A stretch of DNA of 64,000 nt from Elymus sibiricus (taxonomy: Eukaryota > Streptophyta > Magnoliopsida > Poales > Poaceae): the NCBI GenBank assembly GCA_039707655.1, contig CM077665.1, positions 311,488,486-311,552,485 of the forward strand, given 5' to 3'. Position 1 is the stretch's first letter, and the number at the start of each line of letters is the position of its first letter. The notes beneath the pieces are model-generated. The model was not told the origin of the DNA and did no database searches. It saw only the letters and a program-made list of their open reading frames with translations. Positions 19,242 to 31,395 of the stretch are shown in pieces. The position numbers and the translations under genes are program-made.

Positions 19242-21449
19242 ATGGCAAGTCTTCTCCATTGGGACCTTTCCCCTGGCCTCAAGGTGGAAAACCAGGTTCG
19301 TGCTAGGTTTGGATCTACGGTTCATTTTGTTAGATCTTCGGGCTCCAAGGAATTTTTCTTGGTGGTGTATTTTTCCTCGGCTTCTTTTTCGCTTACTGAA
19401 GAGGCGGTTGGAATCGCTCTACAATGTTGCATTGGTGGTTTGGCATCTGGATTCAATGTTATGCAACTGGGTTTTCAGAGTTTCAAATTTTCGGTGGCCT
19501 CTAATAGTGTGGGCCACTTCATATATGGTTTGAAAGACAGAATCTGGCCAAACTTTGTTTGTCACTTCAGATTATTCAAAGATTATGTGGATTATTCAGA
19601 TGATGGGGATAAGTGGCATCTTGATCTTGATATTCCGGAAGTTATGGCTCGATCACCCATGGCGATCAAATCTTCTCAACTTTTTACGCCACAGTGTTCA
19701 TTCGGATCGGTCTTGTTTACCTTCGTTGGCTAAAATTGGTTTCATTGCTAATTCATCCACGGTTTCATGTGCGGGTGATCAAGATCCAGTTTTTCCTTCC
19801 TTGGGTGCATTGGTGTTTGGCAGCGTTCCGGGGTTTTCGGATTCCATTTTGGCTGCGAAGAACAAGCAAGTCTTTGAGGGTTCGGATTTTCAGCGTAACT
19901 ATTGGGATTCTATTCCAACGTCTAAGTTGGAGGAAATTTTGGACTTATGGCAAGTAGGATATTCAAATGATCAGGTCAAAAGGTGTACAAGCATCAGGTC
20001 GGTTCCTTCTAAGGACTTTATCTACACCAAATTGTATAGATGTGAAACATGCTTTCGGAAAGGACATATTGCTGCTAATTGCCCAGGTACCTCTTGCCCT
20101 CGTTGCATCTCGCTTGGTTACACGTGTGATTGGCATGATGACCTCATATCTGCAAGTGGCTCGACCGCGCAACATGATTTTTGTACAAAATGCCTTTCAC
20201 ATGGTCACCTCCAAAACGCATGCACTATTGGGCTGCGCAGTCGTTCGTGTCAACGGTTGGGTCACATGGGCTGGCAATGTCGGACTTGGGCCTCTTTCAA
20301 GTCCATGATATGGAAACGCAAAGAGGTCAACAATTCTTATTCAACTAGTTCATTTACTGATAAGAAAATGGAGCAGCGAAAAATATGGCGACCAAAACAG
20401 AGTATTGCGGAGGCTCAGGGTCTGTTCCGGAAACAAACTTGCATGGTTAAATCTTTAATGCAGAAGGATCTCCCACCGTTTGCGCAAGTTCCTGAAATCA
20501 CCCCGCTCGTTCCGTCTCCTTCAAGTCCAATCGCTGATGAACAGTCAGAGCTTTTCCACCACCGCGCCCAAGAACGCCTCACCTCTGTTGCTCCGACCGG
20601 CGACCGTCCAGGCTTAATCTTCCCAGCGAAGGCACCTTCGTCATCCTCCACCACTCGGATCTCTTCCCTTGCTATGGCAACCATCCCGGTGATGCCGTAC
20701 CAGTTCGTCCCGGGGGCGATGAACATCCAACAAAGCCCTCATGGCTGGCTACAGAGGAACTTGGTGGTCGTCGATGAGCTGCCGCTCGATCATGCTGAAC
20801 ATGCCCTGGTATTTGTCGTTCCTTCTCCCCTTGATTTGCAAAGAGAAATGGTGCTTGATGAAGTTAGAAGGGTTTTGGCAGAGGACCACAATGCACAGAC
20901 TATCGAGGGGGAGATTTACCCTTTCTATGTTGGTTTAGTTCGTTTCACTGACAGGCTGATTAGGGATGCTATGATTGATTTGGGGGAAGAAGCATTAGAT
21001 GAGGTGTCTACTTTTTATCTTCTGAGGCATGATGAAGGGCCGAATATGAGACGCCCTATGATAGAAAGGGAAGCTTGGGTTATGCTACTGGGTTTTCCAC
21101 TGGATTATCAGACTGAACACTATATCATCAAGGCCGTCTCCTGTTTTGGTCGTTGCTTATTTTGGCACAGGCCTCGACACAAGAAGTCTCGGGTTTTAGT
21201 CAGGGTTTTGATAAATGAGCTGTCTCTGGTGCCCTGCAGTCTGATTATCAAGAGATTTACTGATATCAGTGGCATGGGACAATCTTGGACTGTTCCAGTA
21301 TATGTTCTCAATGGTAGGGATGCCACTCATGGGCTGATGGGAAATGAAGATGATGTGCCACCCATGGGTGCATCTCCACATCCTGATCAACCTCCATTTC
21401 TGACAGCTATTCAGCAAGCCCAACATGATGCTCAGGTTTGGCAAATGGA
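19242..21449 (+). pseudogene. LINE ORF1, N-terminal part
   Basis: The N-terminal domain reads HFVRSSGSKEFFLVVYF..FSVASNSVGHFIYGL, a pattern typical of grass LINE ORF1. A frameshift near 19710-19730 leads into a long open frame ending at 21449. CCHC knuckles are visible at about 20040-20090 (CETCFRKGHIAANC) and 20188-20230 (CTKCLSHGHLQNAC), with a third degenerate one after them. ORF1 proteins bind the LINE RNA. The frame runs into the inserted LTR and stops at 21466-21468; the true continuation is at 31147. An in-frame TAG upstream of 19242 limits the start. Confidence 0.8.
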
Positions 21450-22953
21450 TGATAACCCACAAGTATAGGGGATCACAACAGTTTTCGAGGGTAGAGTATT
21501 CAACCCAAATTTATAGATTCGACACAAGGGGAGCCAAAGAATATTTGCAAGTATTAGCAGTTCAGTTGTCAATTCAACCACACCTGGAGATTAAATATCT
21601 GCAGCAGAGTGATCAGTAGCACAGTAGTATGATAGTTTCGATAGCAGTAGTAACAGTAACAGTAACGGTAACAGTGATAGCAATGGTTTTGTAGCAGTTG
21701 GAACAATAGCACAGTAGTATGATAGTTTTGATAGCAGTAGTAACAGTAACAGTAACGATAACAGTGATAGCAATGGTTTTGTAGCAGTTGGAACAGTACT
21801 AGTAGCAATAGTAACTTAGCAAGAACAATATGTGGAAAAACTTGTAGGCACTGGATCGGTGAACTCGTTGGATAATATTCATCATATAATAGTCATAACC
21901 TAGGGTGACACAGAACTAGCTCCAGTTCACAAATGTAATGTAGGCATGTATTGCGTAAATAGTCATACGTGGTTATGGAAAAGAACTTGCATGACATCTT
22001 TTGTCCTACCCTCCCGTGGCAGCGGGGTACATAAGGAAACTAAGGGATATTAAGGCCTCCTTTTAATAGAGAACCGGAACAAAGCATTAACACATAGTGA
22101 ATACATGAACTCCTCAAACAACGGTCATCACCGGAAAGTATCCCGACTATTGTCACTCCAGGGTTTACGGATCATAACACATAGCAGGTGCATATGACTA
22201 GCAAGATCGGATCAAGAACATAGATATAATGGTGATAAAATTAACAGTTCATATCTGAAATCATGGCACTCGGGCCCTAGTGACAAGCATTAAGCATGGC
22301 AAAGTCATAGCAACATCAATCTCAGAACGTAGTGGATACTAGGGATCAAGCCCTAACTAAACTAACTTGATTACATGATGAATCTCATCCAACTCCTCAC
22401 CGACCAGCAAGCCTACGAAAGAATTACTCACTCCTGGTGGGGAGCATCATGGAATTGGCGATGGAGAAGGGTTGATGATGACGAAGACCAAAGATTCCCC
22501 TCTCCGGAGCCCCAAACGGACTCCAGATCTGGCCTCCCGATGAAGAACAGGAGGTGGCGGTGGCTCCGTCTCATGAAACGTGATGAAACTTTTTCTCTTA
22601 TTTTTTCTCTGAAAATAGGATTTTATAGCGCTGGAATTAGGGTCAGTGGGGCCACGAGGTGGGCACAACCCACTAGGGCGCGTCTGGAGGGGGTGGCGCA
22701 CCCTGGTGTATCGTGCCCAACCAGGGCACTCCCTCCAGTGGTTCTTGGTTCTAGTATTTTTTATTTATTGTAAAATAAGTCTCCAAAAAGTTTTGTCTAG
22801 TTCCGAGAACTTTTATTTCTGCACAAAAACAACACCATGGTAGTTCTGCTGAAAAAAGCGTCAGTCCGGGTTAGTTTCATTCAAATCATGCAAATTAGAG
22901 TCCAAAACAAGAGCAAAAGTGTTAGGAAAAGTAGATACGACGAAGACGTATCA
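21450..22953 (-). mobile_element. 3' LTR of the minus-strand Athila-type element (1504 bp)
   Basis: On the plus strand it starts TGATAACCCACAAG and ends GACGAAGACGTATCA. A minus-strand TATAAAA box lies at 22621-22627. It is 95 bp longer than its partner mainly because of a 91-bp tandem duplication (21617-21707 and 21708-21798) within an AACAGTAACAGTAACGG-rich tract. A purine-rich AAGCTTGGGGA tract on the minus strand borders it at 22954. Confidence 0.92.
21617..21798. repeat. 91-bp tandem duplication inside the LTR
   Basis: Two copies begin AGCACAGTAGTATGATAG at 21617 and 21708 and differ at only a few positions. The partner LTR at 29733-31141 has a single copy, so the duplication probably arose after insertion, or was acquired by one LTR only. 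Confidence 0.85.
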
Positions 22954-25062
22954 ACTTCCCCAAGCTTAACCCATTGCTTGTCCTCAAGCAATTCAGTTGA
23001 CAAACTGAAAGTGATAAAGAAAAACTTTTACGAACTCTTTTTATTCTTGTTTACATATATATGCTTAAGTAGCACCCAGGTTTTCAGCAAAGATTATGAC
23101 TAACCATGTCAGCAATAACTCTTAAAAATTATATTAACTCATATCAATGACATAAGCAACCAGCGAGCAATAATAAAATATCTCAAATGCAAACACTTTG
23201 TCAAAACAATCATGATATAATATGACAACAGTGGTATCTCGCTAGCCCTTTCTGAGACCGCAAAACATAAATGCAGAGCACCTCCAAAGTTCAAGCAATG
23301 ACTAAACATTGTAATTCATGGTAGAAAAGATCCAGTCATGCTGCACCAAACATTAACTACACACAATGCATGAGGATGACAATAGTGTTCTCAGGTGTGG
23401 CGCTTATTTGAGAAGGTGATGACTCAACATAAAAGTAAATAGATAGTCCCTTCGCAGAGGGAAGCATGGATTTGCAGAGGTGCCAGAGCTCAAAGCTTAA
23501 ATCAGAGATAAATATAATTTTGGGAGGTACACCCTTCTTGTCAACGTTATGACCAAGAGTTATCTATATCTTCCATGCTAAACACATTAGCGGCGGTTCC
23601 CAAGCGGTAAAAATAAAGGTTTACTCCCCCTCCACCAACAAACACACTCCACGGCTAGCCAAACCCACAGGTATTGTCCATACCAACAACATTCCTGGGG
23701 GAGTTTTGTTTAATTATTTGCAATTTTTGATTTCGGGACTGGGAATCCCTATTACCGCCCTTCTCGTGTAAGGACGAGTGAATAAACACTCATCATGAGA
23801 ATAACCCGCTTAACATGGAAGATACTGACCGCCCCCTGTCGCTCCATGAGCGGTCCAGGCACACAAAACATAAGTTCATTTGAAATTTTGGAGGTGGCAC
23901 ATGCAAATTTACTTGGAACGGCAGGGTAATACCGCATATAGGTATATATAGTGGACTCATCTGGAATAACTTTGGTTTAAGGATTTTGACGTACAAGCAG
24001 CATTCCCGCTTAGTACAGGCGAAGGCTAGCAAATAGGTTGAGAAGCGGCCAGCTAGAGAGCGAAAACGGTCATGAACATGCATTGTGAATAATAAACATT
24101 GAATACTAGCATGAGTAGGATATGTACACCATGAACATAAATATCATGAAGGCTATGTTGGTTTTGATTCAACTACATGCTTGAACATGTGCCAAGTCAA
24201 GCCACTTGAAACATTCGGAGGAGGATACCATATCATCATACCACATCACAATCATTCTAATGCATGTTGACATCCAAGATAAATCATTATCCACTGCTAG
24301 CTACTTAAACATGGCATGAGCAATTATAATCTCTAATTGTCATTGCAAACATGTTTGATCATAATATGCTAAATCATGGATACTAGGTTAAATATATTTA
24401 CAAAAACAAAAACAAGTTGAGTTCATACCCGCTTCTCCCTGCCACAATCACTTCATCAAATATCGTCATTATTGCCTTTCATTTGCACAGCCGAATAATA
24501 TGAAAATAATAGTGCAAGAGTGTCGTGGACTAAGCTAGAATCTGCAAGCATTTTATTCAAGAGGAGAAGACAAAGTAATATGGGCTCTTTGTTAGATAAA
24601 CAATAATGCATATGAGAGCCACTCAACATTTTCATTGTGGTCTTTTCCTTGGTACGACTCAAATAAAAGGAAAAGAATTTCAGAGGAACACACTGAAATA
24701 TTTTTTAGAGTTTTTGTTTTTTCTTGAAGAAAGCAAATTAAAGAGGAAAAAAAAGGAGAAAAACTATTTACACGGGAGAGCTCCCAACAAGTAAAAGAAG
24801 AAACGAGAAATATTTTTGGGTTTTCTTTTGATACTACAATTAATTTGGACTAGAAAGAAAAGCCGAAAAGAAGTAGGAAATATTTTTGGATTTTATCAAA
24901 GTTTTTCAAACACGCAAGAAGAAAGCAAGAAAATAAATCTAGCATGGATAATACAATGAAAAAGTGTGGACACCGACAACTGGAATGAAATATGTAAACA
25001 TGAATATAATGTCGGTGGATATACATACTCCCCAAGCTTAGGCTTTTGGCCTAGCTTGGTAA
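22954..25062 (-). other. Non-coding 3' internal region of the Athila-type element
   Basis: No gene is recognisable. The part at 22954-24650 is related, in inverse orientation, to 36550-38039 of the neighbouring plus-strand element, and the part from 23827 on is related to 430-1736. This marks it as a conserved 3' UTR-like segment of these families. It contains CGGCGGTTCCCAAGCGGTAAAA, a conserved GACCG..CGCTCCATGAGCGGT block, and a purine-rich stretch near 24720-24930. Confidence 0.6.
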
Positions 25063-25986
25063 TCACCATCCATAATAGCCATCCGGTCCTAAGTCGAAGT
25101 GCGGTGGCGACGACACCTGAGCGTCCCACTCCTGGGGCTCCTCCTCAGCCACCGCCAGGTTGTTCCGGTAGGCTGTAATGTCCTCTGGCATGATCCTGTA
25201 CCCGTTCCTGGCAGTAGAATCAAACAAAGCAGGTGCAGACAATGGGATAACATCTTGGGTACTGACGCTGAATATTAGGTTGTAGCGAATGTTATGAAAA
25301 GAGTCAGCTACATCAATAAATTGATGATCCTGCAATGCCTTGTGATCTAGATAAACTTGGGACAAGGGATAATCATGTGGGCAAATCTGAACATTAAAGT
25401 GTCTCGCTAAGCGAGTAGCATAAATACCACCATGTATCTTGCCCTTAGTCGTGTTAAGGTGTAGGCGACGTGCAATAATAGCCCCCATGCTAAAGGTGTG
25501 ATCGTTGTGCAGTGCACGGCGTAAAATGGCGAAGTCGGGTGCACTGAGTGCACCACCCTTCTCCCTAGCGGATAAACACTTCACGATGAATAAAGCAAAG
25601 TAGTGCACAGAAGGAAACTGCAAACTGGTGGCAGTGGCATTTGACACGCCTCTTTCATCGCCCACTGTCAAAATGAGGAGAAAGTCCTCAAACTCCACTG
25701 GTCTAGGCTCTCTTAATTCCCCATCAGAAGGGATCAAACATATGTCACAAAAGTCAGTGAGCGGTATCTTACGGGTTTCAGCATATAGCTTAAACAACAC
25801 CTCAGGAGGATTATTCTTACTCAGAAAATGAAAACTTTGCACAAATGAATTTGTAAGGAGGTGGTGTTGGTCACACTTAGCTGTAAGGAAGTCGGTCAGC
25901 CCAGCATTTGCAATGAATTGGGCAAACTCTTGATGGAACCCGGCCTCCTCCATGAAGGCATCATGCAGCCATTCGCACGGTCGCAC
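25063..25986 (-). CDS. Uncharacterised ORF of the Athila-type element, env-like position
   Basis: An uninterrupted 307-codon frame starts with ATG at 25984-25986 and ends at 25063. No signal peptide or membrane segment is evident, so it does not look like an envelope protein although it sits downstream of gag-protease, where Athila elements carry an extra ORF. Recognisable text includes FCDICLIPSDGELREPRPVEFEDFL, PSVHYFALFIVKCLSAREKGGALSAPDFAILRRALH and GGIYATRLARHFNV. It resembles plant retrotransposon proteins annotated only as putative transposon domain. Gag and protease of the same element are frameshifted, yet this frame is intact. The function is unknown. Confidence 0.65.
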   Translation of the reverse strand: MRPCEWLHDAFMEEAGFHQEFAQFIANAGLTDFLTAKCDQHHLLTNSFVQSFHFLSKNNPPEVLFKLYAETRKIPLTDFCDICLIPSDGELREPRPVEFEDFLLILTVGDERGVSNATATSLQFPSVHYFALFIVKCLSAREKGGALSAPDFAILRRALHNDHTFSMGAIIARRLHLNTTKGKIHGGIYATRLARHFNVQICPHDYPLSQVYLDHKALQDHQFIDVADSFHNIRYNLIFSVSTQDVIPLSAPALFDSTARNGYRIMPEDITAYRNNLAVAEEEPQEWDAQVSSPPHFDLGPDGYYGW

Positions 25987-26867
25987 CTCCGCCGTTCTCG
26001 GAGTGTGGAGGTCATTGTCCGATGATTCCCCAATGGCTCATTTATCATTCTTCTTGGAGAAAAACTTCCTAAAGAAATCCATCTTATTCCTATAATTAAA
26101 TTTCTAAAAATTTTAGTCTACAAAGTTTTTGTCAACAAAACTTCGTAATATTGATAGCAACTACTCCTAAGAGTGCATATATGCCATATTAAGCATTCAA
26201 ACTACTTAGAACTCTAAGAATTCAACATGCAAGCCCCTCTACACTAGCACCAAGAGTAGCTAATTATTCTAAAAATAAACCACTAAATCAAAAACTAATT
26301 GGAGCAATGGAGGAGTCACATACCAAGTAGCAATCCCCAAAAACAGTTTCGGAAACGGAGCTTCGAGCAAAGAGATCGAAATCCTCGGGTTTGATAGCAA
26401 GAACACAGGAGTGAGAGCTATGTTGATTTTTTTCAGGAGGTACGAGATGACATGGGCTAAAGGGATAAGTGAGGGGACCCACGTGGGGACCACAACCCAC
26501 CAGGGCACGCCTGTGGCTGCTGGGGCGCCCTGGTGTCTTGTGGACACCAGGTGCACCCCCCTCTGATGTTATTTGCACAAGAAATTCAGAAATATTCAGA
26601 AAAAATCGTGTCAAATTTTCAGGACATTCCGAGAACTTCTATTTTTGGGTCATTTTTTATTGCACGGAGAAATCAGAAAGCAGGATAAACATGGCATTTT
26701 ATTTTATTTGACTAAGTAAAATAGAAAACAAACGGTGGAAGCAGAAGGTTGTGCCTACTAGATTCATCAACTTCATACCTCTCAAAAATGATCCATTAAT
26801 AAGGTTGATCAAGTCTTATTAACAACCACTTCCGATTAGCATGAAACCGAAGAACTTTCGTAAAACA
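25987..26867. other. Non-coding gap where pol is expected
   Basis: There is no RT, RNase H or integrase motif in any frame. A GC-richer part near 26470-26560 (CCACGTGGGGACCACAACCCACCAGGGC) resembles LTR sequence of these families (compare 22650-22700 and 38270-38310). It is probably a deletion junction or leader for the downstream ORF. Confidence 0.5.
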
Positions 26868-27571
26868 CTAAGTTACCTCAATGGGGATATGCATATCTCC
26901 AACAATAAGTATGTCATATTTCTTTTTGCCAATAGGTGGAGGTAGTTGAAAACTTCCAATAGTGAGTGTCGGAGATTCTTTAATAACATTTATACCATTC
27001 ACTTGGAATTGTTTCTTCAGAAAGTGCACCGTATGCTCATTACCATTGATATGAAAAGTGACTTTGCTTTTGTTGCAATCAATAACAGCCCCTGCAGTAT
27101 TCAAAAAGGGTCTACCAAGAATAATCGACATGTTATCATCCTCGGGCATCTCAAGAATAACAAAGTCTGTTAAGATAGTAACATTTGCAACAACAACGGG
27201 CACATCCTACAAATACCGATAGGTATGGCAGTTGATTTGTCAGGCATTTGCAATGATATTTCAGTAGGTGTGAGTTCATTCAAATCAAGTCTTTTATATA
27301 AAGAGAAAAGCATAACACTAACACCAGCTCCCAAATCACACAAAGCAGTTTTGACATAATTTCTTTTAATGGAGCAAGGTATAGTTGGTATTCCAGGATC
27401 TCCAAGTTTTTTAGGTACTCCATCCTTAAAAGAATAATTAGCAAGCATGGTGGAGATTTCAGCTTCAGGTATCTTTCTTTTATTAGTGATGATGTCTTTC
27501 ATGTATTTTGCATAAGGGGCCATCTTTAAAATATCAGTTAAGCGGGTACGCAAAAAGACTGGCCTAATCAT
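26868..27571 (-). pseudogene. Athila-type aspartic protease region
   Basis: Two overlapping minus-strand frames (27170-27571 and 26868-27203) together give a retroviral-type protease pattern. The active-site segment TALCDLGAGVSVM lies at about 27311-27350, with D-L-G-A in place of the usual D-S/T-G-A, as I recall for the Athila lineage. The flap and C-terminal part include ILTDFVILEMPEDDNMSIILGRPFLNTAGAVIDC. A frameshift near 27190 separates them. The protease would cleave Gag; this copy is broken. Confidence 0.75.
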
Positions 27572-29654
27572 TTAAGCAAAGCGTTCAAATTCTTCATCAT
27601 CCTTTGTATTAGATGGTTTAGGTGGAAAAGGCATGGGTTTCTGAACCCATGGCTCTCTTTCTTTACCATGTTTTTTAGCCACAAAGTCTTTCTTATCATA
27701 TCATTTATTTTTAGGTTGTGGGTTATCAAAATCAGCAGCAGGTTCGATTTTAACATCATTATCTGGTTCTTTATCATTGTTCGGTTGGGTAGCCTCATGA
27801 ACATCATCATTATCATTTTCATTATCACTAGGTGAATGTTCATTACCAGATTGAGTTTTAGCATCAGAAATAGAGACATCATTATCATCAGGAGGTTTTT
27901 CTTTCTCAGGTTCACTAGAGGTATGCAAAGTCCTATCATTTTTCTTTTTCTTTTTCTTTTTAGAAGGACTTGGTGCATCAGTATTAATTCTCTAAGAGTC
28001 TTGTTCAATCCTTTTAGGATGACCTTCAGGATAAAGAGGTTCTTGGGTCATTCTACCTCCTCTAGTTACTACTCTAGCAGCAAAATCATTCATACTATTA
28101 TTCATTTCATTAAGCAATTCCTTTTGAGATTTAGCAACTTGTTCTAACTGGGTTTGAACCATATAGGCATATTTTCCTACACCTCTAACATCATTACTAA
28201 TTCTAAATAACAAATCACTCAAGAGAGCAATCATATCAGAATTATATTTCAATTGTTTCAGAACATTTGCATTGAAGTGATCTTGTTTCATAATGTAGTT
28301 ATCAAACTCATATAAGCATTGACTAGGATGTTTATTGTAAGGGATATCACTTTCATCAAACTTTAATAAAGAATTTACCTCTACCAACTGTTGAGGTGGT
28401 GGTGTGTTAAGGCCATGTATTTCTTCAATAGGTGGTAAATTCTTGACATCCTCAGCTTTAATACCTCTTTCCTTCATACATTTGTTTACCTCTTGCATAT
28501 CTTCAGGACTGAGAAATAAGATACCCCTCTTCTTCGGAGTGGGTTTAGGCGGTGGTTCAGGAAGAGTCCAATCATCATAATATATTATTCAATAGTTCCT
28601 CAGCTTGATCAATGGTTCGTTCCCTGAAAACACAACCAGCACAACTATCTAGGAAGTCCCTAGAAGCATCAGTTAGTCCATTATAGAAGATATCAAGTAT
28701 TTCATTTTTCTTGAGAGGGTGATCAGGCAGAGCATTAAGCAATTGGAGAATCCTCCCCCAAGCTTGTGGGAGACTCTCTTCTTCAATTTGCACAAAGTTA
28801 AATATTTCCTGTAAGGCAGCTTGTTTCTTATGAGCAGGAAAATATTTTTCAGAGAAGTAGTAAATCATATCCTGGGGACTACGCACACAACCAGGAGCAA
28901 GAGTATTGTACCATATCTTAGCATCACCCTTTAATGAGAACAGAAATAATTTGAGAATATAGTAATAGCGAATCTTCTCATCATGAGCAAAAAGGGTAGC
29001 TATATCATTCATCTTAGTAAGATGTGCCACTACAGTTTCAGTTTCATTGCCATGGAAAGGATCAGATTCAACCAAAGTAATTAACTCTGGGTCGACAGAG
29101 AATTCACAATCCTTATCAGTAACAAAGATAGGTGAAGTAGCAAACTTAGGATCACATTTCATTCTAGCATTCAAAGTCTTTTCCTTATACTCGCATAATA
29201 ATTTCTAAAGATCATCTCTATCCTTACAAGAAAGGATTTCTCTAGATATTTCCTCATCCATAACATAACCTCCAGGTATCTTAGGCATTTCAAATCTAGG
29301 AGAGCTAGGTCTAATAGGTGTTTCATAGTTCTTAGTTTCAAAGACTTCATCAGTTTCAGTAATCTCATCAGTTTAAGTAATTTCATTCTCTTTAGCTCTA
29401 GCAATTTGTTCATCAAGAAATTCACCTAGTGGCACATTATCATCAAGCATGGTACTAGCATCATCATAAGCATCATTCATAGCAGAAGTAGCATCATCAA
29501 TAACTTGCGACATATCAGGATTAATAGCATGTGGTGGTGTTGCAAGCTTACTCATAACCGAAGGTGAATCAAGTACAGAGCTAGATGGCAATTCCTTACC
29601 TCCCCTCGTCTTAGAGGGAAAAATATTGGTTCTTGTATCCTTCAGATTCTTCAT
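27572..29654 (-). pseudogene. Athila-type gag (several frame breaks)
   Basis: The minus strand holds consecutive open pieces: 29654-29373 (N-terminal, MKNLKDTRTNIFPSKTRGGK), 29174-28575 (capsid core with ESDPFHGNETETVVAHLTKMNDIATLF, LFLFSLKGDAKIWYNTL, FSEKYFP, QAWGRILQLLNALPDHPL), 28498-27992, and an acidic Asn/Asp-rich linker near 27930-27700. The capsid core is clear. At least three frameshifts and several stops separate the pieces. Confidence 0.8.
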
Positions 29655-29702
29655 AGTGATAAATTGATATAAATCCCAAGTGACTCAACAAATATAGCTA
29701 TG

Positions 29703-29720
29703 CTCCCCGGCAACGGTGCT
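29703..29720 (-). promoter_or_regulatory. Primer binding site (tRNA-Asp type)
   Basis: On the minus strand this reads AGCACCGTTGCCGGGGAG, close to the TGGCGCCGTTGCCGGGGA site complementary to tRNA-Asp that is usual in Athila-type grass elements. Two positions differ. It lies about 12 bases inside the 5' LTR border. Confidence 0.75.
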
Positions 29721-29732
29721 AGAAAAAGGTCT

Positions 29733-31141
29733 TGATAACTCACAAGTATAGGGGATCGCAACAGTTTTTGAGGGTAGAGTATTCAACCCAAATTTATAGA
29801 TTCAACACAAGGGGAGCCAAAGAGTATTTGCAAGTATTAGCAGTTGAGTTGTCAATTCAACCACACCTGGAGATTAAATATCTGCAGCAGAGTGATCGGT
29901 AGCACAGTAGTATGATAGTTTTGATAGCAGTAGTAACAGTAACAGTAACGGTAACAACAATGGTTTTGTAGTAGTTGGAACAGTAGCAGTAGCAATAGTA
30001 ACTTAGTAAGAACAATATGTGGAAAAACTCGTAGGCACTGGATCGGTGAACTCGTTGGATAATATTCATCATATAACAGTCATAACCTAGGGCGACACAG
30101 AACTAGCTCCAGTTCATAAATGTAATGTAGGCATGTATTCCGTAAATTGTCATACGTGCTTATGGAAAAGAACTTGCATGACATCTTTTGTCCTACCCTC
30201 CCGTGGAAGCGGGGTCCATAAGGAAACTAAGGGATATTAAGGAATCCTTTTAATAGAGAACCGGAACAAAGCATTAACACATAGTGAATACATGAACTCC
30301 TCAAACTACGGTCATCACCGGAAAGTATCCCGACTATTGTCACTCTGGGGTTTACGGATCATAACACATAGCAGGTGCATATGACAAGCAAGATCGGATC
30401 AAGAACATAGATATAATGGTGATAACATAAACAGATCAGATCTGAAATCATGGCACTCGGGCCCTAGTGACAAGCATTAAGCATGGCAAAGTCATAGCAA
30501 CATCAATCTCAAAACATAGTGGATACTAGGGATCAAGCCCTAACAAAACTAACTCGATTACATGATGAATCTCATCCAACTCCTCACCGACCAGCAAGCC
30601 TATGAAAGAATTACTCACTCCCAATGGGGAGCATCATGGAATTGGCGATGGAGAATGGTTGATAATGACGAAGACCGAAGATTCCCCTCTCCGGAGCCCC
30701 AAACGGACTCCAGATCTGGCCTCCCGATGAAGAACAGGAGGTGGCGGCGGCTCCGTCTCGTGAAACGCGATGATACTTTTTCTCTTATTTTTTTCTCCGA
30801 AAATAGGATTTTATAGCGCTGGAATTACGGTCAGTGGGGCCACGAGGTGGGCACAACCAACCAGGGCGCGCCTGGAGGGGATGGCACGCACTGGTGTATC
30901 GTGCCCAAGAAGGGCACCCCCTCCAGTGGTTCTTGGCTCTAGTATTTTTTATTTATTGTAAAATAAATCTCCAAAAAGTTTCGTCCAATTCCGAGAACTT
31001 TTATTTCTGCACAAAAACAACACCATGGTAGTTCTGCTGAAAACAACATCAGTCCGTGTTAGTTTCATTCAAATCATGCAAATTAGAGTCCAAAACAAGA
31101 GCAAAAGCGTTAGGAAAAGTAGATACGACGGAGACGTATCA
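29733..31141 (-). mobile_element. 5' LTR of the minus-strand Athila-type element (1409 bp)
   Basis: On the plus strand it starts TGATAACTCACAAG and ends GACGGAGACGTATCA. A minus-strand TATAAAA box lies at 30809-30815. The sequence is closely similar to the partner LTR but has one copy of the 91-bp unit. Its promoter end faces the LTR at 31396 across 254 bp of LINE. Confidence 0.92.
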
Positions 31142-31146
31142 ATGGA

Positions 31147-31395
31147 GAATGCTAATAATGCTTGGGAGGTTGCTCTCCAGCTTCCCCACAACAGGGTTGG
31201 GGTGCTTGGCCAATCCTTCCCCTGTTCCTGCTCCTTATCAGGGTATTAGTTACAGACAGATAACAGGCTACGAGGGGCCTTCTATGATGGATGGTGTGCA
31301 AACTGAAGACTCTGGACAAGATGATGGTCTTAGATTATGGAATGAACATGTTCAGATGGTGGAAGAGGCTGCTGAGGACCTGATCCATGGGAGGC
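31147..31395 (+). pseudogene. LINE ORF1, middle part
   Basis: The frame entering from 21449 (ATGGA plus G AAT GCT) continues as ENANNAWEVALQLPHN. After a single frameshift near 31200-31230 it reads on as APYQGISYRQITGYEGPSMMDG and RLWNEHVQMVEEAAEDLIHGR. It then runs without loss into 39722 (CAT AAT GGG CAG). Both borders coincide with LTR insertion points. Confidence 0.8.

Larger units (their letters stand above)
21450..31141 (-). mobile_element. Athila-type gypsy element (Sabrina/WHAM-like), minus strand, non-autonomous
   Basis: The 9692-bp element has LTRs at 21450-22953 and 29733-31141 and an exact ATGGA duplication at 21445-21449 and 31142-31146. From its 5' end on the right it has LTR, tRNA-Asp-type primer site, gag, protease, a separate 307-codon ORF, a long non-coding 3' region, and the other LTR. 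RT and integrase are absent, so it needed an autonomous relative. It inserted into LINE ORF1, whose frame resumes exactly at 31147. Confidence 0.9.

Noticed and set aside
21569..21808. Minus-strand Tyr/Cys-repeat frames
   Set aside because: They are translations of the AACAGTAACAGT-rich tract and its 91-bp duplication in an LTR, not a protein gene.
22375..22773. Conserved open frame starting MMNLIQLLTDQQAYE in three Athila-type LTRs (also 30562 and 60254)
   Set aside because: It is conserved only because the LTRs are copies of one family; the reading runs antisense to the LTR and diverges freely at codon level.
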